In this document: one piece after another, positions 1 through 10,924 of the stretch
Numbering within the stretch: position 1 is the stretch's first letter
Layout of the letters: every line of letters begins with the position of its first letter
Origin: Pantoea trifolii
GTDB lineage: Bacteria > Pseudomonadota > Gammaproteobacteria > Enterobacterales > Enterobacteriaceae
Assembly (NCBI RefSeq): GCF_024506435.1
Contig: NZ_JANIET010000001.1
Span: 1,674,001-1,738,000, forward strand
DNA: 64,000 bases
Reading direction: 5' to 3'
Made by a program: the position numbers and the translations under genes
The notes under the pieces: generated by a model
Told to the model about the DNA's origin: nothing
Database searches by the model: none
The model's input: only the letters and a program-made list of their open reading frames with translations

Positions 1-249
1 CCCGCTGAAAACTTCACGTTCAGCTTAAGGTTACGGCACTATTTCACCTGCTCTCAGAACTCTCCTAAAAGCTGGCCCTGATGGGTTTCCGCTGCGTTTC
101 CTCCATTAATCTGATGTTGCAATTACGGTCCATCTGTAAAACTTATTACCAACAAACACGGCGCGGCGCGCACGCCGGTTATGCCTCGGCTACATCAGGA
201 TTTCGTAGCGGCAGGAATGCGCGGTAACAACCTTCAGGAGGACATTCCT

Positions 250-792
250 GTGAATAAATCAATGTTAGCGGGTATCGGTATCGGCGTAGCAGCAGCGTTA
301 GGCGTTGCCGCAGTCGCCAGCATGGATGTCTTCGATCGCGGCCCGCAGTATGCACAAGTTCTGTCGGCGACGCCGATCAAGGAGAGCATCAAGCAACCGC
401 GACAGGAGTGTCGCAATGTGACGCTGACCCATCGTCGTGCGGTCCAGGATGAGAATCGCATTGCCGGTTCGGTGCTGGGTGCAGTAGCGGGCGGTGTGTT
501 GGGCCATCAGTTTGGTGGTGGTCGCGGACGCGATGTGGCAACGGTAGCGGGCGCGTTGGCCGGTGGTTACGGTGGTAATCAGGTGCAGGGTGCGCTGCAG
601 GATCGCGACACTTACACTACCAACGAGCAACGTTGCAAAACGGTATACGATAAACAGGAAAAAATGCTGGGTTATGACGTGACCTATAAAATAGGCGACC
701 AGCAGGGCAAAATCCGCATGGAAAATGACCCTGGCACCCGCATTCCGCTGGACCGTAATGGTCAGCTAATCCTGAATTCGAATCAGGCCTAA
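250..792 (+). CDS. ycfJ: YcfJ-like glycine-zipper protein
   Basis: This is a 180-residue protein closely matching E. coli YcfJ, a conserved protein of unknown function. The N-terminus (MNKSMLAGIGIG) is a hydrophobic membrane segment. The centre (about residues 70-115) is Gly/Ala-rich and matches the glycine-zipper 2TM (Rick_17kDa_Anti) family. The C-terminal half keeps the YDVTYKIGDQQGKIRM stretch. I chose the GTG start because an AGGAGG ribosome site lies 8 bases upstream and the E. coli protein starts there; an in-frame ATG at 181 would add 23 unrelated residues. The upstream 249 bases hold no convincing gene. Function is unknown; an envelope-stress role is only an inference from the fold. 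Confidence 0.9.
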   Translation: MNKSMLAGIGIGVAAALGVAAVASMDVFDRGPQYAQVLSATPIKESIKQPRQECRNVTLTHRRAVQDENRIAGSVLGAVAGGVLGHQFGGGRGRDVATVAGALAGGYGGNQVQGALQDRDTYTTNEQRCKTVYDKQEKMLGYDVTYKIGDQQGKIRMENDPGTRIPLDRNGQLILNSNQA

Positions 793-823
793 TTGGGCAA
801 AGATGCATCACAGCAGCAGTAAC

Positions 824-848
824 AAAAAAGCGCCGCAAGGCGCTTTTT
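824..848. terminator. Bidirectional intrinsic terminator between ycfJ and mfd
   Basis: A GCGCC/GGCGC stem with a GCAA tetraloop is flanked by six A on the left and five T on the right. It can therefore stop transcription from both convergent genes. Confidence 0.8.
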
Positions 849-874
849 CGTATCACACATCATCTCAGCCATAG

Positions 875-894
875 GGTCGCCATTTATGGCGACC
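875..894. repeat. Intergenic palindrome, copy 1
   Basis: The perfect palindrome core GGTCGCCAT..ATGGCGACC (centre TT) is preceded by TAG. The same element recurs near 31948, 40749 and 44294, always outside genes. It sits between the ycfJ terminator and the end of mfd. Confidence 0.8.
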
Positions 895-909
895 TTCCGA
901 AACACAACA

Positions 910-3900
910 TCAAACCCGATTTTTCGCCAGCTCGCTGACAAAATCCTGCACCCATTCCATACGGATTTTCCGGTCCGCCATGTCGCGGGTGAATTTCAGG
1001 CGCGTTGGGCCATCCAGTTTCCACTGCTTAGGATCTTTCTGCAGCAGGCCAATCAGCCAGCCCGGATCAACCTGATTCTGCGGCGCAAACTCAAAGAAAC
1101 CGCCTTTGTCGCTGGCTTCAATCTTACGAATCCCCAACTGGCGCGCCACTAAACGCAGCCCGGCGATATCCAGCAGATTCCGCGCCGCATCCGGCAGTTT
1201 GCCGAAGCGGTCAATCATCTCAACTTTCAGCTCCGCCAAATCCTGCTCATCCGCCGCGCTGGCGACGCGCTTGTAGAGCGACAAGCGGGTATTCACGTCC
1301 GGGATAAAATCATCCGGCAGCAGGGCAGGCATGCGCAGTTCGATTTCGGTTTGATTGCTGGTGAGATCTTCCAGCGACGGCTCGCGGCCCGCCTTCAGCG
1401 CATCGACCGCATTCTCCAGCAGCTCCATATACAGCGTGAAGCCGATGGTTTCCATCTGGCCGCTCTGATCTTCGCCGAGCAGTTCACCCGCGCCGCGAAT
1501 CTCCAGATCGTGGGTTGCCAGCGCAAAACCGGCACCAAGATCTTCCAGCGACGCGATAGCTTCCAGACGCTTCTGCGCATCAGTGGTCATCGCTTTTGGA
1601 TGCGGCGTCAGCAGCCACGCATAGGCCTGATGGTGCGAACGTCCCACGCGGCCACGCAGCTGATGCAGCTGCGCCAGACCAAAGTGGTCGGCGCGTTCAA
1701 TGATAATGGTGTTGGCGCTGGGAACGTCGATACCGGTTTCGATGATGGTGGTACACACCAGCACGTTAAAGCGCTGATGGTGGAAATCATTCATCACCCG
1801 CTCGAGATCGCGTTCGCGCATCTGGCCGTGACCAATGGCAATACGCGCTTCCGGCACCAGATCGGCCAATCGCTGCGCCGCTTTCTCGATGTTTTCGACG
1901 TCATTGTAGAGATAGTAAACCTGGCCGCCGCGCAGCACTTCACGCAGGATCGCCTCGCGCACTACCAAGCTGTCGTACTCGCGCACAAAGGTTTTCACCG
2001 CCATGCGTCGTGCCGGTGGCGTGGCGATAATCGACAGATCGCGCATGCCGCTCATCGCCATATTCAGGGTACGCGGAATCGGCGTGGCAGTGAGCGTCAG
2101 GATATCAACATCGGCACGCATCGCCTTGATGCGCTCTTTGTGACGCACGCCAAAGCGGTGCTCTTCATCGACAATCAGCAGGCCGAGATCGTGCCATTTC
2201 AGGTCGTTCGACAGCAGCTTATGCGTGCCAATCAGTATATCGACTTTGCCCTCGCGCGCCTGCTCCAGCACCTGACTCTGCTCTTTGGCGGTGCGGAAGC
2301 GCGATAGCATCTCAATGCGCACCGGCCAGTTAGCGAAGCGATCGCGGAAGTTGTCGTAATGCTGCTGCGCCAGCAAGGTGGTCGGCACCAGCACCGCGAC
2401 CTGTTTGGCGTTCTCAACCGCGAGGAACGCGGCGCGCATCGCCACTTCGGTTTTACCAAAGCCGACGTCACCGCACACCAGACGATCCATCGCCAGCGGC
2501 TGACACATGTCGCTCAGCACCGCATTGATCGCTTGGCCTTGATCCGGCGTGGTTTCAAACGGGAAGCCTTCGCAGAACAGCTGATATTGATCGCGATCGT
2601 GCTTAAAGGCAAAGCCGGTTTTGGCCGCGCGCTGAGCGTAGATATCCAGCAGCTCGGCCGCTACGTCGCGCACTTTCTCGGCGGCTTTCTGCCGCGCGCG
2701 CGACCAGGCATCGCTGCCGAGTTTATGCAGCGGCGCATTCTCATCGGCGCCGCCGGCATAGCGGCTAATCAGATGCAGCGACGAAACCGGCACATACAGC
2801 TTGGCGTCGCCCGCATAGGAGAGCATCAAATATTCAGCCACGATGCCGCCGGCTTCCAGCGTGGTCAGGCCGATATAACGCCCAACGCCGTGCTCCAGAT
2901 GCACTACCGGCTGGCCGGGATGCAGCTCGGCAAGGTTGCGGATCAGCACATCAGGATTGATGGTGCGGCGATTATCCTGGCGACGGCGACTGACGCGCTC
3001 GCCAAGCAGATCGCTTTCGCAGATCAACGCCAGCTGGCGTTGCGTGTCGATAAAGCCGCGCTCGCTGGCGCCAATCATCAGGCTATGCGGCTGGTTGGCG
3101 GCCTGATCAAAGTGATCGATGGCCTGTGGGCGCAGTTTGATGCGCGTCAGCAGCTCTTGCAGGCTTTCGCGGCGACCTTCACTCTCCACCGAGAAAATGA
3201 CCTGACCGCTGAATTGTTCAAGGAACTGACGCAGCAGATCGAGTGGCGCTTTGGCCTGCGCCTGCACGGTTAATTCCGGCAGCGGCTGATACCCCAGATT
3301 GGTGTTTGCCGCTTTCTCCGGCAGCGTGTCGCTGCTTAGCTGCATGCGCGGCCAGGCTTTCAGTTCGCTCATTAACGTGTCGGGACGCAGCCACAGCGTA
3401 ACCGGCTCCAGCAACGGACGCATCGGATCGATACGGCGATTCTCAAAGCGCGCGTTGGCGTCTAGCCAGAAGCGCTCGGCGCTTGCCAGCAAATCGCCGC
3501 TGTTGAGCAGCAGCGTGTTGGCAGGCAGATAGCTAAACAGCGTTGGCAATTCTTGCTCAAAGAACAGTGGCTGCCAGTATTCGATACCGGCAGGCAACGT
3601 GCCTTTGCTCACCTGCTGATAGACGTGCTCCGGCTCGCGTCGTACGTCAAAGGTTTCGCGCCAGCGGCTGCGGAACAGCTCGATGGCGGCTTTATCCGTG
3701 GGGAATTCATGCGCCGGCAGCAGGTTAATGGCGTTGACCGCTTCCAGCGTGCGCTGAGTATCGACATCAAACAGGCGCAGGCTGTCGATCTCGTCATCAA
3801 AGAAGTCAATGCGATAGGGTTGATCACTGCCCATCGGGAACAAATCGAGCAGCGCACCACGCGTGGCGTATTCGCCGTGCTCCATCACCTGATCGACATG

Positions 3901-4353
3901 GCGATAACCAGCCTGCTCCAGCTGATCGCGCAGCGCATCGCGCGACAGCTTTTGCCCTTGCTGCATCACCAGCGCATGGCCGTGCAGGAAGCTGTGCGGA
4001 CAAACGCGCTGCATCAGCGTGTTGACCGGCATAATCAGCATACCGCGCGTTAAGTTGGGCAGCTGATACAGCGTGGAGAGGCGAGCAGAGATAATGTCCT
4101 GATGCGGCGAGAAACTGTCGTAGGGCAGCGTTTCCCAGTCAGCGAGGTTAGTGACCGGCAGATCGGTGAACTGGCGTATCTCCTCCTGCAGACGCAAGGC
4201 AGATTGCATATCCGGGGTAATCATCAACACCGGACCGCTATGGCGTTCGGTGATGCTGGCACACTCAAGCGCTTGCGCGGCGCCGACGAGCTGGCCGAGC
4301 TGGCGATGGTCGCCGGCTTTGACTGGCAGGGTATAACGACTCTGTTCCGACAT
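910..4353 (-). CDS. mfd: Transcription-repair coupling factor Mfd
   Basis: This 1147-residue protein (E. coli 1148) displaces RNA polymerase stalled at DNA damage and recruits UvrA. In order it has UvrB-like N-terminal domains (about 1-350), an RNA polymerase-interacting domain (about 480-550, with the [10 protein letters not shown] stretch) and a RecG-like superfamily 2 translocase. Visible motifs include GDVGFGKTE (Walker A), DEEHRFG (DEEH box), TATPIPRT and the QLRGRVGRS motif VI. A C-terminal TRCF domain follows. The chosen ATG gives [14 protein letters not shown], collinear with E. coli. The nearest purine-rich site is about 16 bases upstream, so the ribosome site is weak. The usual upstream ldtC gene is absent. 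Confidence 0.97.
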   Translation of the reverse strand: MSEQSRYTLPVKAGDHRQLGQLVGAAQALECASITERHSGPVLMITPDMQSALRLQEEIRQFTDLPVTNLADWETLPYDSFSPHQDIISARLSTLYQLPNLTRGMLIMPVNTLMQRVCPHSFLHGHALVMQQGQKLSRDALRDQLEQAGYRHVDQVMEHGEYATRGALLDLFPMGSDQPYRIDFFDDEIDSLRLFDVDTQRTLEAVNAINLLPAHEFPTDKAAIELFRSRWRETFDVRREPEHVYQQVSKGTLPAGIEYWQPLFFEQELPTLFSYLPANTLLLNSGDLLASAERFWLDANARFENRRIDPMRPLLEPVTLWLRPDTLMSELKAWPRMQLSSDTLPEKAANTNLGYQPLPELTVQAQAKAPLDLLRQFLEQFSGQVIFSVESEGRRESLQELLTRIKLRPQAIDHFDQAANQPHSLMIGASERGFIDTQRQLALICESDLLGERVSRRRQDNRRTINPDVLIRNLAELHPGQPVVHLEHGVGRYIGLTTLEAGGIVAEYLMLSYAGDAKLYVPVSSLHLISRYAGGADENAPLHKLGSDAWSRARQKAAEKVRDVAAELLDIYAQRAAKTGFAFKHDRDQYQLFCEGFPFETTPDQGQAINAVLSDMCQPLAMDRLVCGDVGFGKTEVAMRAAFLAVENAKQVAVLVPTTLLAQQHYDNFRDRFANWPVRIEMLSRFRTAKEQSQVLEQAREGKVDILIGTHKLLSNDLKWHDLGLLIVDEEHRFGVRHKERIKAMRADVDILTLTATPIPRTLNMAMSGMRDLSIIATPPARRMAVKTFVREYDSLVVREAILREVLRGGQVYYLYNDVENIEKAAQRLADLVPEARIAIGHGQMRERDLERVMNDFHHQRFNVLVCTTIIETGIDVPSANTIIIERADHFGLAQLHQLRGRVGRSHHQAYAWLLTPHPKAMTTDAQKRLEAIASLEDLGAGFALATHDLEIRGAGELLGEDQSGQMETIGFTLYMELLENAVDALKAGREPSLEDLTSNQTEIELRMPALLPDDFIPDVNTRLSLYKRVASAADEQDLAELKVEMIDRFGKLPDAARNLLDIAGLRLVARQLGIRKIEASDKGGFFEFAPQNQVDPGWLIGLLQKDPKQWKLDGPTRLKFTRDMADRKIRMEWVQDFVSELAKNRV

Positions 4354-4479
4354 GGGATCTCGACATTCTCTCCTTGGATTACAGGGCGTCATCATTCCAT
4401 AATCCGCCCTGAGGATCATCTGTCGTTTCGGAGTTTCTGCCAGGTCTTCATAATGACGACTCTACAAAACCCCCACGAA

Positions 4480-4689
4480 TCACTTACTCGATTGCTGTGT
4501 GTAGTGCATACGCGGGCGATCGACATTGGCCCATGACAGCTCTTTCTCCAGATGGTAGCTGTGATTGCCGTCGTCCCACTTCACGTAATAGCCGGTTGGC
4601 GCATCTCCCTGTTCAAAAACGTTAACGATCTCGCCTCTGATCTCTCCCGATTTATGCTTCACGATACTGTTCTTAGGGAATTTGAACAT
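4480..4689 (-). CDS. Small hypothetical protein upstream of mfd
   Basis: This is a 69-residue soluble protein with a good AGGAG ribosome site 7 bases before the ATG. The sequence (IVKHKSG, then YYVKWDDGNHSYHLEKEL) alternates short beta-prone blocks with Gly turns. It resembles small SH3/KOW-like barrel proteins such as the DUF2158/YodC type, but I cannot assign a family. It is tandem with mfd (126-base gap) and divergent from lolC. It has no signal peptide or membrane segment. Function is unknown. Confidence 0.65.
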   Translation of the reverse strand: MFKFPKNSIVKHKSGEIRGEIVNVFEQGDAPTGYYVKWDDGNHSYHLEKELSWANVDRPRMHYTQQSSK

Positions 4690-4917
4690 GGTGTACTCCT
4701 CGTCGCCTACGGTAATTCACCTTTAAGTCTACGCCAGCCGATGACGAATAAACGTACAAATAACATCATTAATTTGTCGCAATTTTATGCATAAGCAGTG
4801 GCTGGTACGGTTTTTGACACAACTTTGCCGCAGACTCAGAGGGTTAGAGGTTTCATAAAGGGGACGCCTCCTTTATCATCCCACTACTTATTTTAGGCAA
4901 CTGCCAAGACGGATCTC

Positions 4918-6117
4918 ATGTATCAACCAGTCGCGTTATTCATCGGTTTGCGCTACATGCGTGGACGTGCCTCAGACCGCTTTGGTCGCTTCGTCTCCTG
5001 GCTCTCAACTATCGGCATCACGCTCGGCGTGCTGGCGCTGGTCACCGTGTTATCGGTGATGAACGGCTTCGAGCGCGAGCTGGAAGGCAATATCCTCGGC
5101 CTGATGCCGCAGGCGCTGGTCACCAGCGACAAGGGCAGCATCAATCCGAAAGAATTGCCAGCCGAGGATCTCAAGCTGCAAGGCGTTAAGCGCATCGCTC
5201 CGCTCACTACCGCCGATGTGGTGCTGCAAAGCGCGCGTAACGTTTCGGTCGGCGTGATGCTCGGCATCAATCCCGACGAACAGGATCCGCTGACGCCATT
5301 CCTCGTCAACACTCAACAAAGCGTGCTGCAAGCGGGCCAGTACAACGTCATCCTCGGTGAACAGCTGGCTGCACAGCTGGGCGTGAAGCGCGGCGATCAG
5401 CTGCGTTTGATGGTGCCGTCGGTCAGCCAGTTCACGCCAGTGGGGCGCTTGCCGAGCCAGCGTATTTTCACCGTGGCTGGCACGTATGCCGCCAACAGCG
5501 AAGTGGATGGCTATCAGATTCTGGTTAATCAGCAAGATGCATCACGCGTGATGCGCTATCCGCTCGGTAACATCACCGGCTGGCGTTTGTGGCTGGATAA
5601 ACCGTTAAGCGTTGATGCGCTCAGCCAGCAGAAACTGCCGGATGGCCTGGCGTGGAAAGACTGGCGCGAACGCAAAGGCGATCTGTTCCAGGCGGTGCGC
5701 ATGGAGAAAAACATGATGGGGCTGCTGCTGAGCCTGATCATCGCGGTGGCAGCCTTCAATATCATTACCTCGCTCGGCCTGCTGATCATGGAGAAGCAGG
5801 GCGAAGTGGCGATCCTGCAAACGCTGGGTTTGACCCGCCGCCAGATTGTCGCGGTATTTATGGTGCAGGGCGCCAGCGCCGGCATTATTGGCGCGCTGCT
5901 GGGCACCGTGCTTGGCGTGCTGCTGGCCAGCCAACTGAATAATTTGATGCCGGTAATTGGCCTGTTCCTCGATGGCGCGGCGCTGCCGGTCGACATCAAC
6001 GTGTTGCAGGTAATCACCATCGCGCTGGTCTCGATGGCCGTCGCGCTGCTCTCTACTCTTTATCCGTCGTGGCGCGCTGCCGCCGTCCAACCCGCTGAGG
6101 CTTTACGTTATGAGTAA
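4918..6117 (+). CDS. lolC: Lipoprotein-releasing ABC transporter, permease LolC
   Basis: This 399-residue inner-membrane protein equals E. coli LolC in length. With LolD and LolE it extracts outer-membrane lipoproteins from the inner membrane and passes them to LolA; LolC is the LolA-docking subunit. It has an N-terminal transmembrane helix (about 25-50), a large periplasmic MacB-like domain (about 50-265) and three C-terminal helices within an FtsX-type domain. It is the first gene of lolCDE and overlaps lolD by 8 bases. The start is supported by a GGA ribosome site and by identity with the E. coli N-terminus ([17 protein letters not shown]). Confidence 0.96.
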   Translation: MYQPVALFIGLRYMRGRASDRFGRFVSWLSTIGITLGVLALVTVLSVMNGFERELEGNILGLMPQALVTSDKGSINPKELPAEDLKLQGVKRIAPLTTADVVLQSARNVSVGVMLGINPDEQDPLTPFLVNTQQSVLQAGQYNVILGEQLAAQLGVKRGDQLRLMVPSVSQFTPVGRLPSQRIFTVAGTYAANSEVDGYQILVNQQDASRVMRYPLGNITGWRLWLDKPLSVDALSQQKLPDGLAWKDWRERKGDLFQAVRMEKNMMGLLLSLIIAVAAFNIITSLGLLIMEKQGEVAILQTLGLTRRQIVAVFMVQGASAGIIGALLGTVLGVLLASQLNNLMPVIGLFLDGAALPVDINVLQVITIALVSMAVALLSTLYPSWRAAAVQPAEALRYE

Positions 6118-6811
6118 TACTCCTTTGTTGCAGTGTCGTGACCTGTGCAAACGCTATCAGGAAGGCAGCGTGCAGACCGATGTGCTGCGCAATGTGGCTT
6201 TCAGCCTGCAGCCGGGTGAACTGACGGCGATTGTCGGCAGCTCCGGTTCGGGTAAAAGTACCTTGCTGCATCTGCTCGGCGGCCTGGATGCACCTACGTC
6301 GGGCGATGTGATTTTTGATGGTAAATCGCTGAATGCGATGTCGTCCGCCGCGAAAGCCGAGCTGCGTAACCGCGAGCTCGGCTTCATCTATCAGTTCCAC
6401 CACTTGCTACCGGACTTTAGCGCGCTGGAGAACGTAGCGATGCCGCTGCTGATTGGCAAAATCGGCAAAGCGGAAGCGGAATCACGCGCGCGTGAAATGC
6501 TGGCGGCGGTAGGGCTGGAAAAACGTGCTGCGCATCGGCCTTCTGAGCTGTCGGGCGGTGAACGTCAGCGTGTGGCGATTGCGCGCGCGCTGGTGAATCG
6601 TCCGCGCCTGGTGATGGCGGATGAACCCACCGGTAACCTCGATGCGCGCAACGCCGACGCGATTTTTGAATTGCTTGGCGAGTTGAACGTCAAGCAGGGC
6701 ACCGCTTTTCTGGTGGTGACGCACGATCTGCAGCTGGCGAAACGCCTGAGCCGGCAGATGGAGATGCGCGACGGTGAGCTGAGCGACCAACTGACGCTGG
6801 GAGTGATCTGA
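6110..6811 (+). CDS. lolD: Lipoprotein-releasing ABC transporter, ATPase LolD
   Basis: This 233-residue ATPase energises LolCE. It shows Walker A (GSSGSGKST, about 42-50), the MacB/LolD-type Q-loop region ([12 protein letters not shown]), the signature [15 protein letters not shown], Walker B ([12 protein letters not shown]) and the switch histidine (VVTHD). It overlaps lolC by 8 bases, and its stop shares one base with the lolE start, implying translational coupling for a LolCD2E complex. Confidence 0.97.
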   Translation: MSNTPLLQCRDLCKRYQEGSVQTDVLRNVAFSLQPGELTAIVGSSGSGKSTLLHLLGGLDAPTSGDVIFDGKSLNAMSSAAKAELRNRELGFIYQFHHLLPDFSALENVAMPLLIGKIGKAEAESRAREMLAAVGLEKRAAHRPSELSGGERQRVAIARALVNRPRLVMADEPTGNLDARNADAIFELLGELNVKQGTAFLVVTHDLQLAKRLSRQMEMRDGELSDQLTLGVI

Positions 6812-8055
6812 TGGCTTCGTCATTATCCCTGCTGCTCGGGCTGCGTTTTAGCCGCGGTCGGCGGCGTGGTGGCATGGTCTCGCTGATCTCCATCATCTCC
6901 ACCATCGGCATCGCGCTGGGCGTGGCGGTGCTGATCATCGGCCTGAGCGCCATGAACGGCTTTGAGCGTGAGCTGAACAACCGCATTCTGGCGGTGGTTC
7001 CGCACGGTGAAATCGAGCCGGTGAATCAGCCGTTCCGCAACTGGCAACCGATGATCGCGCCGATTGAGCAGGTTGCTGGCATTGCCGCCGCCGCGCCCTA
7101 CATCAACTTCACCGGGCTGATTGAGAGCGGCGCGAAGCTGCAAGCGCTGCAGGTGAAAGGCGTCGATCCGCAGCAGGAAGCGCGTCTTAGCGCCTTGCCG
7201 AGCTTTGTTGCCGGTGATGCGTGGTCACAGTTCGCGGCGGGCAAACAGCAAATCATTCTGGGTGGCGGCATCGCCAAATCGCTCAACGTGAAACAGGGCG
7301 ACTGGATCACCATTATGATCCCGAATAATGATGGCGAGAATAAGCTGCTGCAGCCGAAACGCATTCGTCTGCAGGTTAGTGGCGTGCTGCAACTGAGCGG
7401 CATGCTCGATCACAGCCTGGCGCTGGTGCCGCTGGCCGATGCGCAGAAGTATCTGGATATGGGCGACAGCGTCAGCGGTATTGCGCTGAAGATGAATGAC
7501 CCGTTCCAGGCGCAGAAGCTGGTACGAGACGCCGGTGAAGTGACGCACTCTTACGTCTATATCAAGAGCTGGATTGGCACTTACGGCTACATGTACCGTG
7601 ACATCCAGATGATTCGCGCCATTATGTATTTAGCCATGGTGCTGGTGATTGGCGTGGCTTGCTTCAACATCGTTTCGACGCTGGTGATGGCGGTGAAAGA
7701 CAAGAGCAGCGACATCGCGGTGCTGCGTACGCTGGGCGCCAAAGATGGTTTGATTCGCGCCATCTTTATTTGGTACGGCTTGCTGGCGGGCCTGCTTGGC
7801 AGCGTCAGCGGCGTGGTGGTCGGCGTGCTGGTGGCGCTGAATCTCACGCCAGTGATGCGCGTGTTTGAGCACCTTACCGGGCATCAGCTGCTGGCGGGCG
7901 ATATCTACTTTATCGATTTCCTGCCGTCCGAACTGCACTGGATTGATGTGATTTCGGTGCTGGGCACCGCGATTGTCCTGAGCCTGATTGCCAGCTGGTA
8001 TCCGGCCCGACGCGCCAGCCGTATCGATCCGGCCCGCGTGCTCAGCGGTCAGTAA
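6811..8055 (+). CDS. lolE: Lipoprotein-releasing ABC transporter, permease LolE
   Basis: This 414-residue inner-membrane protein (E. coli LolE 414) binds the lipoprotein substrate. It has the same architecture as LolC: one N-terminal helix, a periplasmic MacB-like domain, then three helices ending in the FtsX-like [20 protein letters not shown] tail. It is the last gene of the operon. In E. coli nagK follows, but here 97 bases lead straight to cobB. Confidence 0.96.
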   Translation: MASSLSLLLGLRFSRGRRRGGMVSLISIISTIGIALGVAVLIIGLSAMNGFERELNNRILAVVPHGEIEPVNQPFRNWQPMIAPIEQVAGIAAAAPYINFTGLIESGAKLQALQVKGVDPQQEARLSALPSFVAGDAWSQFAAGKQQIILGGGIAKSLNVKQGDWITIMIPNNDGENKLLQPKRIRLQVSGVLQLSGMLDHSLALVPLADAQKYLDMGDSVSGIALKMNDPFQAQKLVRDAGEVTHSYVYIKSWIGTYGYMYRDIQMIRAIMYLAMVLVIGVACFNIVSTLVMAVKDKSSDIAVLRTLGAKDGLIRAIFIWYGLLAGLLGSVSGVVVGVLVALNLTPVMRVFEHLTGHQLLAGDIYFIDFLPSELHWIDVISVLGTAIVLSLIASWYPARRASRIDPARVLSGQ

Positions 8056-8152
8056 AGATAAAACCCAGCCGCCGTGCGGCTGCTATTATCGGGCAGATTA
8101 GCCCGAAAAATACCCGACGCGCGGCGATAAACGCCGCAGATAAGGAGCTTTT

Positions 8153-8986
8153 ATGCGCATACCGCGCCGCCGCCTACGACTCGCCCGCGACAAAAAAAAC
8201 CGCCGCAAGGTGCATCAACGCTTTCGCCAGCGCATCTTCGAGCGCGATCGCAAAGCTGAACTGGCCGCGCATCCGCAACCGCGCGTGGTGGTGCTGACCG
8301 GCGCGGGTATCTCCGCCGAGTCCGGTATTCGCACGTTCCGCGCCGCCGATGGCTTGTGGGAAGAGCACCGCGTGGAAGATGTCGCCACGCCGGAAGGTTT
8401 CCAACGCAATCCGGCGCTGGTGCAGGCGTTCTACAATGCGCGTCGTCAGCAGCTGCAACAGCCCGAAATTCAGCCCAACGCCGCGCACAAAGCGCTGGCG
8501 GAACTGGAGCAGGTGCTGGGCGATAATTTCCTGCTGGTGACGCAGAATATCGATAACCTGCACGAACGCGCCGGCAGCCAGCGCGTGCTGCATATGCACG
8601 GTGAACTGTTGAAAGTGCGCTGCGTCAGCAGCGGACAAGTGCTGGACTGGACCGAAGATTTAACCCCGGACGATCGCTGCACCTGCTGCCAGTTCCCGGC
8701 GATGCTGCGCCCGCACATCGTGTGGTTTGGTGAAATGCCGCTGGGGATGGAGGAGATTTATCAGGCGATTGAGCAGGCGAATCTGTTTATTGCCATCGGC
8801 ACCTCGGGCCACGTTTATCCCGCCGCTGGTTTTGTCCACGAGGCAAAACTGCAGGGCGCGCATACCGTGGAGCTGAACCTGGAACCGAGCCAGGTTGGCA
8901 ATGAGTTTGCTGAGCGTCATTACGGTTTAGCCAGCGAAGTGGTGCCGGAGTTTGTGCATACGTTTTTGCGTGGGTTGTATAAGTAG
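8153..8986 (+). CDS. cobB: NAD-dependent protein deacylase CobB (sirtuin)
   Basis: This 277-residue sirtuin removes acetyl and succinyl groups from lysines using NAD+. It shows [14 protein letters not shown] (NAD binding), [11 protein letters not shown], the HMHGELL region with the catalytic His, and a zinc ribbon of Cys residues (VRC...CTCCQF). The ATG follows AAGGAGC by 7 bases. It gives a very basic 35-residue N-terminal extension like the long CobB isoform of E. coli and Salmonella, and no internal Met near the core suggests a short form. The gap from lolE contains a CAGCCGC/GCGGCTG hairpin (8066-8082) without a clear T tract. nagK is missing. Confidence 0.95.
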   Translation: MRIPRRRLRLARDKKNRRKVHQRFRQRIFERDRKAELAAHPQPRVVVLTGAGISAESGIRTFRAADGLWEEHRVEDVATPEGFQRNPALVQAFYNARRQQLQQPEIQPNAAHKALAELEQVLGDNFLLVTQNIDNLHERAGSQRVLHMHGELLKVRCVSSGQVLDWTEDLTPDDRCTCCQFPAMLRPHIVWFGEMPLGMEEIYQAIEQANLFIAIGTSGHVYPAAGFVHEAKLQGAHTVELNLEPSQVGNEFAERHYGLASEVVPEFVHTFLRGLYK

Positions 8987-9000
8987 TTTAGTGCGCGCTT

Positions 9001-9085
9001 TCCCTCATCCCAACCTTCTCCCAAAGGGAGAAGGGGCGAAATAGAACCCTCTCCCGCTTGCGGGAGAGGGCAGGGTGAGGGGGAA
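9001..9085. repeat. Palindromic repeat/likely terminator between cobB and potD
   Basis: Two hairpins (CTTCTCCC/GGGAGAAG and CTCTCCCGC/GCGGGAGAG) lie within a larger imperfect inverted repeat (CCCTCATCCC...GGGTGAGGG). This C/G-rich intergenic repeat style is common in Erwiniaceae. Its place between convergent genes suggests it also ends transcription. Confidence 0.7.
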
Positions 9086-9096
9086 GTCGCAGAGGA

Positions 9097-10140
9097 CTAA
9101 CGTCCCGCCTTCAGCTTCTGGAACAGCGTCTCATACTGCACGCTGGCTTCACCGACATCGTTCTGCCACTCGCCGTTTTTAATCACATCCTCAGCAGGAT
9201 ACAGCGAAGGATCGTTGGCCACTTCCTGTGGCAATAGCTTCTTCGCCGCCAGGTTTGGCGTGGGATAACCGATGGTTTCCGCCACTTGCGCCGCCACGTC
9301 TGGACGCAGCAGGAAGTTAATCAGCTTCAGCGCGCCTTCACGGTTTTTCGCGTTGGCGGGAATCGCCAGGTTATCCATCCAGAAAATCCCGCCTTCCTGC
9401 GGCCAGATAATCTGCAGCGGCGTGCCCGCCTGACGCGCAACGTAGGCGGAACCGTTCCAGATCATGCCAACGTTCACTTCGCCTTCCATAAACGGGTTGC
9501 CCGGATTATCGGAGTTAAACGCCAGCACGTTCGGCATCAGCTTTTTCAACTCTTCATAAGCAGCTTCGATCTGTTTAGGATCGCGGGTGTTGCCCGAATA
9601 ACCCAGCTTGCGCAGCGCCATCTGGAACACTTCACGCGCGTCGTCGGTCAGCAGCAGGCTCTGCTTATACTCCGGCTTCCACAAATCGGCCCAGCGGGTA
9701 ATGCTTTTGGCATCCACCTCGTCGGTGTTGACGCCAATGGCGGTTGCGCCCCAAATATACGGGATTGAGTAATCGTTATTAGGATCGAACGGCTTATTCA
9801 GCAGGTTAGGATCGAGATTTTTGAAGTTGCTGAGCTGGGATTTATCGATCTTTTGCAGCATGCCTTCATTACGCATCTTGGCGACGAAGTAGGTTGAAGG
9901 CACCACCAAATCGTAAGCGCCATCTTTCCAGGTCTTCAGCTTGGCATACATGCTTTCATTGGATTCGTAGGTGGAGTAAATCACCTTGATGCCGGTCTCT
10001 TTGGTGAACTGCTCCAGCAGTCCCGGCGGCACGTATTCGGTCCAGTTATAGAAGTAGAGCGTTTTGCCGGCATCCGCCTGCGCGCTCTGCATGCCCAATG
10101 CCAGCGCCCCAGCCGCCAGCCAATGAGACCACTTTTTCAT
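9097..10140 (-). CDS. potD: Spermidine/putrescine-binding periplasmic protein PotD
   Basis: This 347-residue periplasmic binding protein (E. coli PotD 348) of the spermidine-preferential PotABCD importer starts with a classic signal peptide (MKKWSHWLAAGALALGMQSAQA). It continues with the PotD-type NWTEYVPPGLLEQFTKETG sequence. Conserved aromatic and acidic residues for polyamine binding are present, for example NWTEY and WNGSAYVA. It is the last gene of potABCD, 10 bases after potC. Confidence 0.96.
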   Translation of the reverse strand: MKKWSHWLAAGALALGMQSAQADAGKTLYFYNWTEYVPPGLLEQFTKETGIKVIYSTYESNESMYAKLKTWKDGAYDLVVPSTYFVAKMRNEGMLQKIDKSQLSNFKNLDPNLLNKPFDPNNDYSIPYIWGATAIGVNTDEVDAKSITRWADLWKPEYKQSLLLTDDAREVFQMALRKLGYSGNTRDPKQIEAAYEELKKLMPNVLAFNSDNPGNPFMEGEVNVGMIWNGSAYVARQAGTPLQIIWPQEGGIFWMDNLAIPANAKNREGALKLINFLLRPDVAAQVAETIGYPTPNLAAKKLLPQEVANDPSLYPAEDVIKNGEWQNDVGEASVQYETLFQKLKAGR

Positions 10141-10150
10141 CGATTATCCT

Positions 10151-10924
10151 CTATTTGGTTTTATCACGGAGCAACAGCTGACTGAGCGCCACCAACAGCA
10201 GCGACAGCAGCAGCAAAATTGTCGCCAGCGCGTTCACTTCCGGTGACACGCCAACTTTAACCATCGAATAGATTTTTAACGGCAAAATTTCGAAGCTCGG
10301 GCCGGTAACAAACGACGATACCACGACATCGTCCATCGACAGCGTAAAACTGAGCAGCCAACCCGCTGCGACCGCCGGTAGCGCCAGCGGCAGCAAAATT
10401 TTGCGCAGGATGGTGACTTCGCTGGCACCAAGATCTTTGGCGGCTTCCAGCATGCGCACATCAAATCCTTTCAGGCGCGAATAGACGGTGATCACCACAA
10501 ACGGCAGGCAGAAAGTGATGTGCGAGAACAGCAGCGACCAGAAGCCAAGCGAAATGCCCAGCAGCATGAACAGCACCAGCAGCGAAATCGCCATCACGAT
10601 ATCCGGCGACATCATCACCACAAACAGCATGCCGCTGACGAACGGTTTACCCCGGAAGCGATAGCGATAGAGCGCGACGGCGGTCAGCGAGCCGATAATC
10701 GTGGCGCAGCTGGCGGAGAGCACGCCCATCAGCAATGAATGTTGTGCCGCCTGAATCAGGCTGTCGTTGTTCATCAGCAGGCGATACCACTGCGTGCTGA
10801 AACCCTGCCAGTTAATGCCGAAACGTGAACTGTTGAAGGAGTTGACGATCAGAATGATGATCGGGATATAAAACCAGGCGTAAATCACGGCCATGAAGCC
10901 GCCACGTAACCAGCGCGCCATCAT
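10151..10924 (-). CDS. potC: Spermidine/putrescine ABC permease PotC
   Basis: This 257-residue permease with six predicted membrane helices carries the EAA loop (EAAKDLGASEVTILRKILLPLALPAVAAG) that contacts the PotA ATPase. The chosen start is the first of two adjacent ATGs. It overlaps the potB stop as ATGA, typical of coupled translation, and gives [17 protein letters not shown], matching E. coli PotC. A much longer upstream extension in the same frame is a shadow of potB. Confidence 0.94.
   Translation of the reverse strand: MMARWLRGGFMAVIYAWFYIPIIILIVNSFNSSRFGINWQGFSTQWYRLLMNNDSLIQAAQHSLLMGVLSASCATIIGSLTAVALYRYRFRGKPFVSGMLFVVMMSPDIVMAISLLVLFMLLGISLGFWSLLFSHITFCLPFVVITVYSRLKGFDVRMLEAAKDLGASEVTILRKILLPLALPAVAAGWLLSFTLSMDDVVVSSFVTGPSFEILPLKIYSMVKVGVSPEVNALATILLLLSLLLVALSQLLLRDKTK

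Noticed and set aside
1..81. Open frame at the left edge as the end of an upstream gene
   Set aside because: Its 26-residue translation has no likeness to the end of Ndh or any protein I know, so I cannot support a gene.
1351..3273. Two long open frames (318 and 304 codons) antisense to mfd
   Set aside because: They follow the third-position GC bias of mfd and encode no recognisable domains.
8056..8152. Degenerate nagK remnant between lolE and cobB
   Set aside because: The gap is only 97 bases and no frame resembles NagK.
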